A model generated the notes under the pieces. That model was not told where the DNA came from. It did no database searches and saw only the letters and a list, made by a program, of their open reading frames with translations. Below, piece by piece: positions 38,201 through 53,200 of a stretch of DNA of 64,000 bases. How positions within the stretch are numbered: the first letter of the stretch is position 1; every line of letters starts with the position of its first letter. The DNA comes from Lanius collurio (Eukaryota > Chordata > Aves > Passeriformes > Laniidae), in NCBI GenBank assembly GCA_020086605.1, contig JACBWW010000040.1, forward strand, positions 3,955,612 through 4,019,611. Reading direction: 5' to 3'. The translations under genes and the position numbers were made by a program.

Positions 38201-41200
38201 AGAGAGGATTAGCTGGGGTGCCACACTTCAGGAGTTTGGCAAGTAGACATTTCCTTGCCCAAGCAGCTGATGTTCAGTTTTTATAGATTCTTCTACCTCA
38301 AAAGTTCTAATAACTTCAGAGACACTAAATTGCTTCAGTCCAGGTATAGTTCTGAAGAACTGGTGCAGCTCTATGTAGAAAAGGGAAAAATAAAGGAAAT
38401 ACAGCGGGGAAACATGCCCAAAGCCAGGGATTATGTCATTGCCAAGGCAGAGCCAGCAAAACTCCTAATTTCCAATTCCCAGAGCTGGTAGTTAACCAGG
38501 ATTCACTTTCTGCTACATTTGGTGCTTCATGCCCAGGGAGTGGAGCAGGATGTGTGTGTGCTGCAGCCCAGAGCAGTGTCAGGTCCAACAGGAGGAGTTA
38601 CCTGGTCACGGTCGGTGGCGCTCACGGTGATGACAGGAGCACCCACAGCATTCACCATGTTTATGGAAGCAGAATAGGAGCTCTGGGCAAACACTGGGGC
38701 ATTATCATTCACATCAATCACTGCAACACTCACATGGGTGGTTGTCTAGGAAACGAAATGGTATTGTGCATTTTAGAGTATTTGAAATCTCTTATTTAGC
38801 ATTGTTTTTGCCTTACTTGCACATACAACAGAAAATATAAATCAATCTTTGAAAACGCTGCAGTGAAATGTTGTTAGGGTTTAATTTTGTGAACTCAACC
38901 TCAGAGATCACCACAGGATTCTAACAGGAGAGGCAGGAATTTAATGTTGCAGTAGGATTCTACTTCATGCAAGGTGTCTGAATGAGTAAGAACAGGATGT
39001 TTAAGAGAACAACACGGCCTCCATGCAGTTCAGGAAGCCCCCACATGTTCTGTTTCTGTTAAATAAGTGTCTAATATCTTTTCAAATAAAAGAAATACAA
39101 CAGAACTAGAACAATCTGCTGAAAATTATTCTTCTCACATGAAAAATTATCACATCATTTACAGTTCTAACAGCAACAGGCAAACTCCTGTTCCCCAGCA
39201 CAGGTCAGTCAGAAAACAATTCGGGGTCAAAGCCTGCCATGCATAATTTTGAAGTATTTCACATAATTAAAGTATACTGCTACCCAGTGTGGCTAAAGGC
39301 TGTAGAAGTCTGACTCTAAACATGATGAGGTGACTCATTTATTCCACACAGTAAATATCCGGGCTAGATCTCCCTCCCAATAGTTCAAAATCCACTCTGA
39401 AGGGTCGCTGTTCATTACAGTAATGGTCTCTTACCTCGTGGAAAGGGGCAGATTTATTGTTGACTGCAGTCACTGTAAGGTTGTATTTATTCATGGTTTC
39501 ATAGTCTGGAGAGTTCCTTATCTTAATGATGCCCTGTATTTCATCTATTTCAAATATATTTTCTCCATCACCTGAGATAGATTTAAACAAGCATCATCCA
39601 TTAAAACATCTTAGAAGCACATAATTAACTACACTCTTAAATTATACGTTTACTTGTGTCCTAAGCTCATTAAAACAATTTTTTTTTTTAAGTATCAGAT
39701 AGATAATGTAGAAGAAGAGCAGAAATATTTTCAGTGGATGGGCATTTGAAACATAAGCCAAGAGAATGGGTTAATGAATTTTGCAGGTACATCTGTCACC
39801 CTGGGGACGGATATTTGGTGTTCTGGGGTCAGTCTGTTGAACAAGTTCCTCCAGGTCTGTGCAACTTTTTGAGGCACTTTGTGCAGTGTTCTGACCTTCT
39901 GGAAGTTCACTCTCATGTTTGCTGGTTGCAGTAGCTACGAACACAGTGCTCCTGCCAAGACCTCTCAGAGGAGTTGTCTGGATTTATTCTGGCTGTGATG
40001 GAGGTGGACTGAGTGACCCAGGGATGTAAAGAGAAATTGATGTGGCTGCCAACAGACATGGCAGTGACTTCTGCTGGTTTTGTTCACTCAAAGTTCATTT
40101 GCATATTGGAAATAAAGGACTAAAACCATATAAACTGTATTCACATTGCTTTTGATGGTCCTTACAACTAAACCAACTATTTCAGCTCCTGCAGGCTTTG
40201 GTCCAAAGGAGTCTAAATTTCCATCTCTGTTGTATTCTACAAGGCAGGGATGAATTAGGCCCTTATTCCTCATTCAGAAAAGGATATTTTTTCATCAAAA
40301 TTACTCCTGTTGATTGCGTCTATGGCAGTCAAGTAGCTAAAGATTTTTCATAAAGCTGATTTTTAACAGGATTAAGAATACAATTAAAAGCACAAAAATC
40401 TGTAGTATCTGCAAAGTTCCTACTCGGTTTGAAAATTGAATGAGCATAAATTAGTAACATTCCAAATCAGGTGAAAGTGAAACCTTCTTGACTTTCTTGG
40501 AAAGAGGTTAGGAAATAACATGGATAATACTATTTATGCTCGTCATCGTGCAGACAACAAAGTGCCAGTGCAGTGACAGAATTCCTTGTTACCTGTGAGA
40601 TTGTATAGAACAAAGGCATTGTCTCCTGTGTCTCTGTCTGATGCTGTGATTTTTCCAACTATGAATCCCACAGGCACATTTTCATTGACTCTGAAGTCAG
40701 GCACTGGATCAAACACAGGTGGCCAGTCATTAGCATCAGTGATCTTTATCACAACTGTGCAGTAACCTCTCTTCTTCTCAGGGACTCCATCATCTTCAGC
40801 ATAGACCACAACCTGTAAGTTACACAGTTACTGGTAAGGAGAAATCATACAAAGAGCTTCCTGCATAAGGGTTAACAAAATCTTGGTGAATTTTGAACTT
40901 TGAAATATTTTTAGAAATGTAAAGTCCAGTTCTGAATTCACCTCAAAATAATTATTGAAAACTTAAGGAGCATTTGGGTCAATTTAAAAGTCTTTCCATG
41001 TAGAACCAACAAATTCACCAGTATTTTTGCTTGAAGCAAAATAAGATCATAAAAAATATCAGCAGTGGCAACAATAAAAAGGTTAACTGAGAATCATCTC
41101 TGCAAGATCTTGGTCCAGCACAGATTCAAACAGCAGACAGTACTGAATAAATGAGCTGGCATTGTGAAATTAGTTATTCATGTGTTGAAGTGCTCACAGG

Positions 41201-44200
41201 GCAGGTGGACAATGAGCTGTGCTTGAATTTCATTATAGTCAAAAGGCAGTGGCTTGTTTTAATAATGCCTCATACCTTGAGATGTTCCTATTCTAAACCA
41301 GTGCAGAAAATGTTCAAGAATTATCCAGCTAAAAAAAGCTCAAGTGTCACCTGTTTTCCAAGAGAAAGATAAAGAATTCTGAATAAAGAAGATTTAAGGA
41401 ATATGAAGATAACCTGATACTCTGTAGGTTCCTCTTCATAATCAAAGGGGGCAGTGGAATAAAGGATTCCAGTTGTTTCATTTATCCTGAATTTTAGTGC
41501 ACGTCCACTGAGAATGCCATATGTTAGGAAACCATTTCTACCAGTGTCACTGTCCTGAGCTTTCAGCTGCACAATCTGAGTAGCAGGTAAATGCTGTGGA
41601 GGAAGGAAAAACGAGGCTCTCAGAGACTGCTTTGCTGCAATTGCTTGAATTCTGTGAAAGGGGGGAAAGTTACAGACATTGCATCCACTTACAGTAGTAT
41701 AGACACTTTAAAATCAAAACGACAAAACTTGTTCAGCACAGTAAGAGAGTCTCTTGCTTTCTCTAATTTACAGAAAATAACTGTTTTCCTCTCCCCATGT
41801 CTCTACCCATAGCTGCAATTTTCAGGAAGAAAAATGATTTCACACGGCCCAAATGTTAACCTCAAGCATCTGACTTGCTGTTCTTTCTAACAGCCTCTTC
41901 TCCTACGAAACTCAGTGTGTGTTCTCAACTTCAAAATCAGTTTCTTTCTGAACACTATTTGGCTAATAATTATCGAAATAAATAATCTAATTCTTCCTTT
42001 CTGACAATGTTACATGCACCAGGATTGACAGAAGGCATCAGTGTTTCACTTGCGGGGCCTTTTGGGACCTGATCTCAGTTATTTGATCCAACAGGGCATC
42101 CAGCAATTCCCACTGTGTAAATATTTCACATGGAAATCAATTTTTTAAGGTTGGGAAATGTGATTCTAGTTCTCCTCCATGAAAGTAACTGGGAATATTA
42201 AAATTAGGTGTAATAGGTTAACCTATTTTTAACTCAGTGGTAGAAATGGACTAGATTATAAATCAGTTGTGGTTGTTATTGAGAACATGTGTGCATCAGC
42301 TGGGGATCTCAAAGGCAAGGGATGTGCTCTATAAAATATGAACATGATCAATGTGCTGCTTTTTTAAAAAAAGCAACCAGCAGATTAAAGTGTTGCTTGA
42401 AAATTGAAGAGTGAAATGTTGAGCAAGATGCTTTTGCATATTTAAATGCTGTGGCTTCTTCTGTAGAGAACCACAATGTCTGAAACTCTGACTGAAATCT
42501 GGCTTGTTCTCTGCTGCTGATCATTCGTGGCAGCAAAATCACAACAGATTGGACGTGAGCAAGAGGAGAAGTATTGCTAAATTAGGGACTTTTCCCTGCT
42601 ACTTCTCTGCATGAAGCTCCCTTAAAAAAGGCTGAGTGAGAGCCTGTGAGGTGCCCAGCACAACCAATAGATTTTGAGTGCACCTGAATATTCTCTATGT
42701 AAAAATATTCAAAATGGAGGGGTAGTTCTTCCTTGATGGAGCCCCTTATTAGAAAATATTCACTTCCCCTTCAATTAGTCCACATTTCCAGATCATTCTT
42801 GTTGTGTATTGGGATTTCCAGCTTGAAGTAAACCTCACAACATCATGTGGTAGAACAGAACAGCCAGTCGGCCCAGTTCCAGAAGGTTTACTTGTATCCT
42901 CAACAAAAGATTATTTTTATAATTATTATTTTGAACACTTATTTTTGTGATTCAGTTTGGATGACATTTTCTTACCTCTGCCAAACTCTCTTCTAGTAGT
43001 GAAGATGGGAAAACTGGAGGGAAATCGTTTTCATCGATAACTTCCACCTTCACTTCAACTTCATTAAATATGGTAGCATTAGAGGAGTCTGTTGCTCGTA
43101 CTTTAAAATTTACTGGAAAATCTTCCACTTCTAGATTCTTACTTGTTCTTATGATACCACTGGATGAATGGATAATGAAATATCCTGTTTTTAAAACAAA
43201 AATCAACAAGAAATTATTCTGGTTCTGGTTTCATCAGCTGAAACTGAAGATATGAATCCTCCAGTGAAAAGTATACATAATTTGCATGAATATTGTATGC
43301 TACAGTTTTCTTCAAAGAACAAAATGAAATTCAACATTTTTACAAGGTTGGCAAGAACATCAGATATATCCTGGTCTGTAATTAACAAAAAGAAATAATT
43401 CAGAAGGTCAGATGGGAACCGAAGGGGAGAAAATTCAGTCCACCACTCTCTGGTCAGGTCTTCGCCTTCCTCTGAAACAGTGAGAGATTATCTGTCCCTG
43501 TTTCAGTTAGAAATTTTTATATTTCCTAAGAAATCCTGTTCTTGATGAAGAATTTTGCAACTAAATTCAAGATCACAACTTCATACAGAACACTTTACAA
43601 AACTGAAATGCAGATTGGCTGTTTGATGATAGATTAAAATCAGCTCTATATTCACTAAAAAAGACACGTGACAAAGCACTGATGCATTTGACCTCATGTA
43701 AACTTACTCTAGGCACTCACATTTGTTAAGAAAGCATTGCTGAGTTAGTTTTGCTACTAGAAGTTTTTGTGCTATTAGTTATTTTTTCTCCAGTCAGAGT
43801 AACTTCATTCCTGACCAGGTACCACCTGATCTTCCTGCAGCAGACACAGCACACAGCTGGTGAAGCCAGCCCTGAAACACAAGGCTTGTGCTGCTGTGAC
43901 AGGAATTCAATCAAACATTGGGTTCATTCACATCCAGTACTAATGGCTGTGGAACCGAGATGAGAGCAACAGGAGAGAGAAGAAACAACCCCAACGGCCC
44001 TTGCTGAGCTCGTTGTTTCACACCCCCTCTTCCCATTATTCCACATGGAGAGCTCACCCTTCTCATCTCCAGAGGCAATGCTGTAGTTCACAGGGAGCTT
44101 GTACAAGGCACTGATCTCTACAACAAACGTATCTGGGGGGGTCTTTTCGGACAGAGGGGCAGGGTGATAGGCTTTTTCCAAGAACACTGGGAAGGAGACA

Positions 44201-47200
44201 TCCATGGGAGCTATCATGACTGACACCTGCAGAGAAAGGGACACGGCCATGGGGGTTATATTTTCACCTTTAGCAAAACCTTTCCTACTGAAGTGTGAGA
44301 CTGCACAAGTCCAGGCCTCAGCCAGTGAGGAAAAGCCTGGGATTGCTGAGTGCAACACTGCCCTGAAGGCAGCAAAGCTTGGTGGAAAAGGCCAGAAGCC
44401 TCATCAGTTTAGGTTCACCTGGGTGCTTTGCTAAATGCAGAGGGGGATTCCAGTTGCTCACATGCAGCACATTTCAAAGGACTCATTTAACTCAGCAGCT
44501 CTCAGAGAGAGATTCACTCAGCTCCAGTCTTCCACTGGAGAGGGTATAACCAGAGCAGGAGGTTGCACATACAGTATTTTAGAACTATTGTAACTGATTT
44601 TTAGATTTTAAAAAAGGTGATAAGTGGTAAATAAATAATGCCTACTGCTTCACAAAACTAAAGAGAGTTTATTTCTAACTGTTGCCAGACAGCTGCTGTC
44701 CAATCCTCTGAAGAATGAAGGTTTGTAAGTCTACATTTTAAGGTTGTTGAAGGTAATTTTCTACATCTTTATCCATATAGATTTCTAGTTCTTTTTTAGT
44801 TCTGCTGTGATATTTAGGGGCAAAAGATCACCAGCAAGTTATAAGCACTGTGTAAAAATAATTTTTTTAATCATATTTACATTTCTCACTCTTCAATTTA
44901 GAAATCATTTTTTCTTACATTATAGGAAAATAAACAGGAACACTTTATTTACCATCTCCTGTTTATTTATCACATACTTCCATTACATCCTTTCTGGCTG
45001 CTTCACTGTTTGACCTTGCATAGAAGTCTCCCCTGCTCTAATCCTCCTCCTTCACAGCCTGGAGCTTCTGCCTGTCTTTTCTGAAATGGAATGATCACAA
45101 CCATTTCAGGGGGTGTGCCAGCAATTGCTAGGGCAGCAGAACTTGGTAACTGTTACCTTGTAGCCTGAAGTGGAAATGAATCCCTGACATTCTGATTCCT
45201 GGTTTGCATAGTTTTGCCTCATTAACACCCTTTTCCTGGTGTAGTTATACTCAGTTTAGAATAAAACAATCTGGAGAATCAACTGTGCAGCAGCAAACAG
45301 TGCACAGTAGAAATTTTAGTACCTTTACAGAGGTTGAAAGAGGCGGCAGACCCGAATCCGTAGCGGTGACATTCAAGGAGTAATACAGGGGAACAGTTTG
45401 TTTGGATAAGTCTCTTGTTAACCTGAGTTCTCCTGTGGCACTGGAAAGACTGAAGAGGCCTTCTGAGTTTCCACCTGAAAACAGAAAAAGAAGTGTTGGT
45501 GATGTTCCCTGGAACCAGAGATAAGTGACTGAAGTGTCTGCCCAGAACAGAAGAGAGACAGGTTGAAATCCTAATTTGAACATGGGATTTGGAACAAGAC
45601 ACCCCCTCTAGTCCAACCTCTTGGCTCAAAACATGGCCAGGAGTGAATTCAGCACAGGTTGTTCAAGGGTTTGACCCATCAGGTGAGAACCTCCAAGAAC
45701 AGCCTCTCTGAGCAGCCTGTTCAGTAATTACTGATCCTCACAGAGAATTTTTTACCCCTTCTATCCAGTCAGAGCCTGCCAGTTCAATTTATGACCATTC
45801 TCTCTCATTCTGGTGTCATGCAGCTTGGTTTAGCAGTATCAGGTATGCCAGTAATAAACAACCCTAAGATTTTTTTCCCAACATACCTGAAATATTGTAG
45901 AAAATGCCTTCATCATAACCCTTGCCTTCATCTCTTGCATTGATATCTACTACCAGTGTGCCAACTGTAGAACTGTCTGGAAGGATCTTGTAATATGAGG
46001 ACTGGTCAAACACAGGTCCTTCTTCATTGACATCTTCCACAATAACTGAGAAAGAATTGTCACATTTGGTGAGTTTTACCTAAATGATTACAAGTTGGGG
46101 TTGGTATTTTTTTTCAGCTAATATAAACCAACACAGCTCCTCTGAATGAAAATATATCCAGTCATCCTGATCAAAAGTAGGGCTGGCCAAAAGTTAGGTA
46201 CCAATTACACTGAAATTTTTATGTCTTTTTTCCCCCAACACAGTGAATTAATTTAATTTTTTTTAAGGGAAAAAAGCCAGCAAATCAAGCACTGTTATTT
46301 TCACAACACTGAAAATCACTGTCAACACTGCTTATCACCCTAGAAGCTGCCCTTCTGTATAAAAGCAGGAAAAAACCTGAATTATGTTTCTGGAAACCTT
46401 TTCAATCAAAATGTCAATAGGTTCTCAGAAAATAGAAAAAAATGTGAATATATTGAAGGAAATAATGTCAGTTTGTGCGAAAAAAATCTTCATTTTTGAC
46501 ATGGTAAACTTTTTTTTAGAAAAATTTTGTCTGGCTTTAGTAAAAAGATCACATCATCATTTCTGATAATTTACTCCAACAGACTGCATTAGTATTGGTT
46601 TATGCCTCATAATAACACATACTGAAATATTCCCTAAGGTTAATGAAGGTTCATTTTCTGTGGTGAAGTAGAGCTACCTGTAATGTTAGCTGTGTCCTGG
46701 AGAAGTGGCTCTCCAGGATTGAAAGCTTTCAGAATAAACATATACTGGGAATGACTTTCATAGTCCAGAGGTTGAAGGGTTGCAATATCTCCAGAAAGTT
46801 CTCCAACATGGAATGAAGCCATCTCTCCAGTTATGGTGTAATGAATGATGGCATTGTGCCCTATATCTTCATCTGTGGCTACTGCACTCAAAATCTAAAA
46901 TGAAAGGAAAAAAAAAATCAGAAACAAAAAAGTTTAGAACAGAACAAAGAGAGCGGCAAAACATGCACACAAGACTGGTATCGACCCATAAAGTGTTTAC
47001 TGACTGAATGACTCATTAATTAATTGCACTGCTGGAATTCTGGCCCAGCTTGTGGCAGGGCAGTTACAGATTGTCAGGTGATACCTCTTCCCTTCATTCC
47101 TGTAAACCATTAGGGCACATCTGCAAGGCAGATATGGAGCCAGAAATGGATACACTGGGAGGTTGCCCAGGGAAGTTGGGATGCCCTGTTCCTGGAAGTG

Positions 47201-50200
47201 TTCAAAGGCCAGGCTGGATGGAGCTCTGAGCAACCTGGTCAAGAGAAAGGTGTTCCTGTCCATGGCTGGAGGGCTGAGAACAAGATGGTCTTTAAGGTCC
47301 CTTCCAATCCAAACCATTCCATGATTCTAGGACAGAAAAGCTTAAGAAGGATGCTGGATATATGCACAACACCTACAGCACTAAACATCTTCAAAACATG
47401 TTGCCCATAGATCTTGTGGAAACTCCATCTGTGCAGTGTGGCATCACTGCTGGGGACAGGAGGGAAAGGGGGAGCAGCTCTCACTCTTTGTGAGAGTTTT
47501 AGGAAGAATCAGTGGGACAGGTGCCCCACTGTCATACAAACCCGACATGCTGTGTGATTTTACAGACTCCACAAAGTAAAAAAAGACACAGCCATGAGAG
47601 ATCAGCACCCCCTCCAAGTGCCCAGAGAGAAAACAAGTGCACAACTGCCTGTTTATTCTTAGTGCCACACACCACGTGCGGAGGCTCATTCTCCCTCACA
47701 GTCACGGAGTAGGATTGCTGGGGGAACACTGGTGGGTTGTCATTCACATCTTCCACAGCCATGCTCAGAACTAAGCTTGCAGATTGGGGTGGTTTGCCAG
47801 AATCAGTGGCCTGTGAAGGAATGACTTGTCATTAAAAACAGCACTGCTTTGATACAAGCCTACTTTGCCAGTTCAATTTTGCTCCAAAAACTGTGAACTT
47901 TTGCCTCTGAAGTCGTTCTGCTGGACCAGTTATCCCCCAGTGACAATTCTCTAGCCCTGTACTTGATTAGTTGCCACATCTTCCTGCAGCTGGTATCCTC
48001 ACCCCATCACATGCTCTGCCTCATTTCATTAACAATTAATCAAAAGCTCAAGCCTGGATGCAGATCAAACGTGTCATGTGATCACATGTGGCACTAATCA
48101 ACACAAAACTGTTACGTACAGATAGCTGTGCTGGGGCAGTTAAAAGAAGGAGGAAATCCCTTGCATTTTGAGGGTTTAAAGTGCCTACAAAGCAAGTTGT
48201 GAAGAGCATCCTGTATGTGGCAAATTCACAGTCAGTTTTACACTGCACAAACATCTGCCATAGAAAATTCTAATCTGTAGGTACATACACAGAATTTTCA
48301 ATTTGTCTTGGAAAGTGTCCACTTTTATTAATTTGAAATTTTTCAGAAGACACTGTTCCATTTTTAGTATGTTTCCTCTATATCTTCTGCAAGTCCTTTG
48401 ACCTGTAAAAATATCCTTCAAATATATTTGTACTTGATGGCCAGTGCTGGAACACTTCATTGTATGCACAATAATCAATCTGATTAGTAGCAGTAAAAAT
48501 CAATTAAATCAGCTAGAATAAATAGATACCCTCATGGCTCTGGTATGAGAGTTTATGCTTTTTTCTTTTTTTTTACTTGAAAAAATCTCATTTCAGGTAC
48601 TTTTTTAAAAGCTCTAAGGAGTTATATTTTGGAAAATGAAAAACATAAGGGAAAGGGACAAATAACATGGATTGGCAAGGCAGCTGTATGGTCTAAAATG
48701 GACCCAGGAATGCTTTGCAGATGTCACAGTCAGCTGGTGTGCAAATGTGACCTTTAAAATTTAGGGTTCATAAGTCATTTATTCACTAATATCAATTTAG
48801 AGAGCAGAAAACAGAGCTCTGCATACAAAACATAAGGAACAGGCAAAATTCATTCAGGAATTCTGAAGGAATTCTCTAAGATTAAGTGGTTTTCTTGTGA
48901 TGATTCAGTATTTTCTCTTTTTTTTAATGTTGAGAATTCTGTGAATTTGCATCAAATTTGTCAACTTACCATTATTTGCAATTCATAACTGCCCATCACT
49001 TCTCTGTCTAAGGATTTTTTTGTCATCAGCTTGCCAGTAGAACTGTTAATATGGAATGTTCCAGCAAAATCATCTTGCAGAGAATAGCTTATAAATGCAT
49101 TATCCCCTGTATCCAGATCAGTAGCAGAAAATGTGCCCAAGTCTAGATCAGGTGTATTCTCAGGAGCTGATAAATTAGTTTGGATCCATGGTGAGAAGAC
49201 TGGAGGGTTGTCATTGACGTCTTCAACCCTCACTGTTACCTATATTAAAAAAAAAAAAAAAAAAGAAACAAAAGGGAAAAGAGACACAAATCTGAGCTGT
49301 AGAAATGGTGTCCAAAAGAGAATTTTGATTCATTTTAGTCTATGGGGGGAAAAAAAAATCACCAAGGAACAAAACCCAAGGGAATACATAACAACTTCAG
49401 CATTTGAGCATTTTCACGTTCTCTGCATTTTGAATGGGGTTTTTTTCTCAGCTGCAAGATAACATATATGTGAGACATAGCACACAAACTGGAAGAGATG
49501 AGCAGAACTCATAACCTGGGGCTTTTTGGCTCATCTACCTCATGCATTTGACAGAACTACGCACAGAATCAGATTTGGTGTTAATCAGTTTCTCTGGCTA
49601 TGGGCAGTTCACAAGGAACTCTCAAGGAGTGACACAATCTGTGAAGTTGACAATATCCCCAGATGGTAATATCTCCTCAGGATATAAAATATGTGAAATT
49701 AAATAGAAGGCTCTCAAAGCTTCACATTTGCATTACAAAAGATACTTATCTGGATTTTCCTCAATTGGTAATATTTTTAAAAGATATTTCATATTCCTTG
49801 ATAAAAACTATTTTGAAATGCATCTACCATACCAAAGTAACAGCTGTGTTGGGTGGCACCAGAGAATCCACAGCTTCCACAAGGATGCTGTACAGGTCTC
49901 TTTCTTCCCGATCCAGCCTGGCATGAGCCACGATGTCTCCTTGGTCACTGATGGAGAACTTGTCCCAGTGGGATTTCAGGGAGTACCCAACTTGCACAGC
50001 TATGCTCCCAGTCAGAGCTTTCACAGAGCCCACTGCAGTCCCTGAGGGTTTGTTTTCCTCAATGCTGAACTCGTAGCTGGAGCTCTCAAAAATCAGTCCA
50101 AAGCTGGTGTCATTTACCAGCAAGTAGAGAGTAACAGAGACTGAAGAAAGAAATTAAAATAGTGAAGTCACTGCTAAAATCATCATGATCTATGCTCTTG

Positions 50201-53200
50201 AGGAACCAGTAGAAAATTATAGAAAATATCACATAGGAAAGAAGAATGATAAGAAAAAAAAAAAACTCAATAGAAATAAGGATTAATATGTAATACAAAA
50301 CGTGATGCTTTTTATACCTAATTGATTTTCCAAAATAACCTCACTTCCCTCATGACAGAAGTGTTGCTTCAGTGGGACAGGAGAGCAAGGATCACCAGTC
50401 TGGAGCTAATGGGATGTGCAGGTGTTTCACATGCCTTAAAAATCTGACCCTCAATTGCTTTGTAAAAGGAGAGGAGGCATATACATAAACCCACGAGTGC
50501 AGTTTCTGTTGTGACTACTCATCCTATTTTAAGAAAATCAGTTGTTTCTCCTGTTCACGATAAATCAAATCTAACCTCCAAAAAACACATGAAAAAGTTA
50601 CAAAAAACACTACGTGATTTTATATTTTTTGGAAGAACAAAAACTCAGTTGAGGGTGATTTGCCAGCTTCTGTTTGTTTAAAACTGCACAAACAGAGAGA
50701 AACATTTCATCAATATTATTTGAATACAGCTTTTAAGAGTGACAACAACTATGGAGTCCTGGTTTTTGCACCCTAAGTACAACTGCAATAAATGATTTAA
50801 AAAAAAAAAATATTTCTAACCAGGGTTACTAAAACCAAATTTTCTTTTAATATGATCAGCCTGGAGGAGATCAAAAGGTAAAGAGCAAGTATTCATCATT
50901 GTTGAAATGTAACATGTTTTTTTTTCCCCCCTAAATTCAGTTTGACTTGACAGCAATGGGATTAATTTCAAATTTAAATGTGTGCAAGGATTATGCTGAT
51001 GGGGGAAAAGAAAAGAAAAAAGGGTAAAAGGTGGTTACCGTTTGAGGTAAGCTGAGGAACTCCATGATCAGTAGCAACAACTGTCAGTGTCACAACTGTG
51101 TCAGCTGTGATGTGGTCCAGGTTACTGCTGAGGGTGATTTCTCCAGTGCCAGTATTTATATGGAAATCATCAGAATGGTTCATGAGGCTGATTAAAGAGC
51201 AATCAGGAGAGCATTCATATTAATGACCTCACAAGTGCCATCTACTTAGTGCTACCTCTGTAAGGAGCACTCAAAAGACAATATTTGCCTATTTATAATG
51301 AACAGCTTTTAATTGCTGTCTTTAGCCTAAAATATTATAGTGCCTTTTATTTCCAAGTAAATCTTCCATCATGAAAATGCACAGCATTCATGCCTTCAGG
51401 TCCCATTATACCCCAAGGCTTTGATGTCCCTACTAGGAGAAGGCAGATCTTGCACACTCAGCTGCATATTCAGCAGCAGGAGAAACCCAAGTGTTGCTCA
51501 TCTGAAGACCTGCTAATTCCTGGTGTTCTGTGAACTCTCACAGATAACTGGATTGCTCACAAGTAATGTGTTTTAGGCAGAATGCCCTCTCAGTTAGAAA
51601 GAATCTCTTTCAAGGCAGTAGTTTTAAACATCCACAAGTTTACTGCTCATTCACCTGTCCTTCTCAATCGATGCTTTTCATGTCAAGGTATCCTGGTATT
51701 TTCCATGATTTAGGGGTCACAAAAATATCTTTCTCCACTAATTTTTAAGTTAATTTCTTATCTCCTCCTCCCAGCAAACAGAAGATATGTACAAAGAGTC
51801 AGAGATTCATTTACTTCCTACCCAGAAAGTCCAATGTAGTATTCAGAATTTCAGAAATTCAGAAAAATCTTGGCTGTGGATTTTTGTTGCCAGTTTATCA
51901 TTTGGTTGTGCCTTCTCTTATGACATAATCATGATTCAATAAGCTCTAAAACACCCAGTAATGACTGTAATTCTCCCTAAATATAGAAATCATCACTGAT
52001 TATAGCACTTGTAAAAATATTTCTTAAGAGATCTTATCCTTCTTAAGATCAATAAAAATACCTCTCTGTTTCTCTCATAACAGGTACTTATTAACCTCAC
52101 AGAAAGGTACCTGTATGAAATGACAGCATTGCTCCCAAGGTCGAGGTCAGTGGCAGACACTGACAGGACAAACTCCCCCTCCTCTGCTGTTGCCACACGG
52201 ATGCTGGCTGAGTACTGTGTCCTTGTGAACTGAGGAGGGTTGTCATTCACATCTAACACCTGAATGCTGACGTGTGTGAAGTTCTGGGGTGTGACAGGAG
52301 AAAACCATGAGTCAGAAAGTGCACAGCACTTTAGTGTGCAAATGAAAGGGAGTTCAGATAAAGCATAACTTGCTTCTCCTTACCTGCCTTGAAGGCACTC
52401 CATTATCAGATGCCACCAGGAGCAGCTCATACATATCTTTACTTTCTCGGTCTACAGAGCCAGTAACCACAATGGTTCCATCCTAGAGAAGGCAGTGGTT
52501 CAATGCACAGATCATTCTGACAACTCTTGTACACTGAATTCTCACAAGGGACAAGGGATTGAAATAATCTGTTCTCCTTTGGACTAGTTCACATTCCAAG
52601 CAACACCTGACCAGGAACGTCTTAGTTTTTGAATATCAACATGTATTTCCAACCTACAGTGCTGGTTTGGCTATGTACTAGAATGGTACTGCCTACTCCT
52701 TTTCACCTGATGTATCTTATTATGCCAAGTCACTTCCTGAACAGCAGTATCCAGATACTGTTTTCAGCATACCCAAACCCTTACCTGCTGGATGCTGAAA
52801 GGGTTATCCCCATCCTCAGCTGACAAGTGATAAGTAATTCGTGCATTCTCTCCCTCATCCAAATCTGTGGCAGTCACATGTCCAACTCTAGTGGGATTAT
52901 CCAACCTGTATTCCCCTTCCAGGGCCTCAAAAGTGTATGGCTGATTCTGAAACTCAGGGTTGTTGTCATTGACATCCAGAACAGTGATGTGGAACATAGC
53001 ACTTGAAGTAAGCCCATTTGTTACATTATCAACAGCCCATACCTGACAAAGTAAGAAAAAAAAAATTGCATTGTAGTTGACTGCATGGCCATTTTAACCA
53101 CTAAAGGTATAAAAAGGCATTCAAGGGAAGAAAGCAGAGATGAGCCAAAGCTGCAGGGTCTCTCTCCAAATTTACTTGTAAAGTGAATCCAGATGTAGTC

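Noticed and set aside
39720..39960. Plus-strand 66-codon open frame with a Trp/Cys/His-rich product
   Set aside because: Considered as a retroelement remnant, but there is no recognisable motif, long terminal repeat or neighbouring fragment to support it.
41414..41578. Alternative shorter form of cadherin exon 27 starting IVQLKAQD
   Set aside because: It is in frame and possible, but it would delete five residues that complete the ExLPxxxxV segment of the EC repeat. The acceptor at 41593 gives the better repeat.
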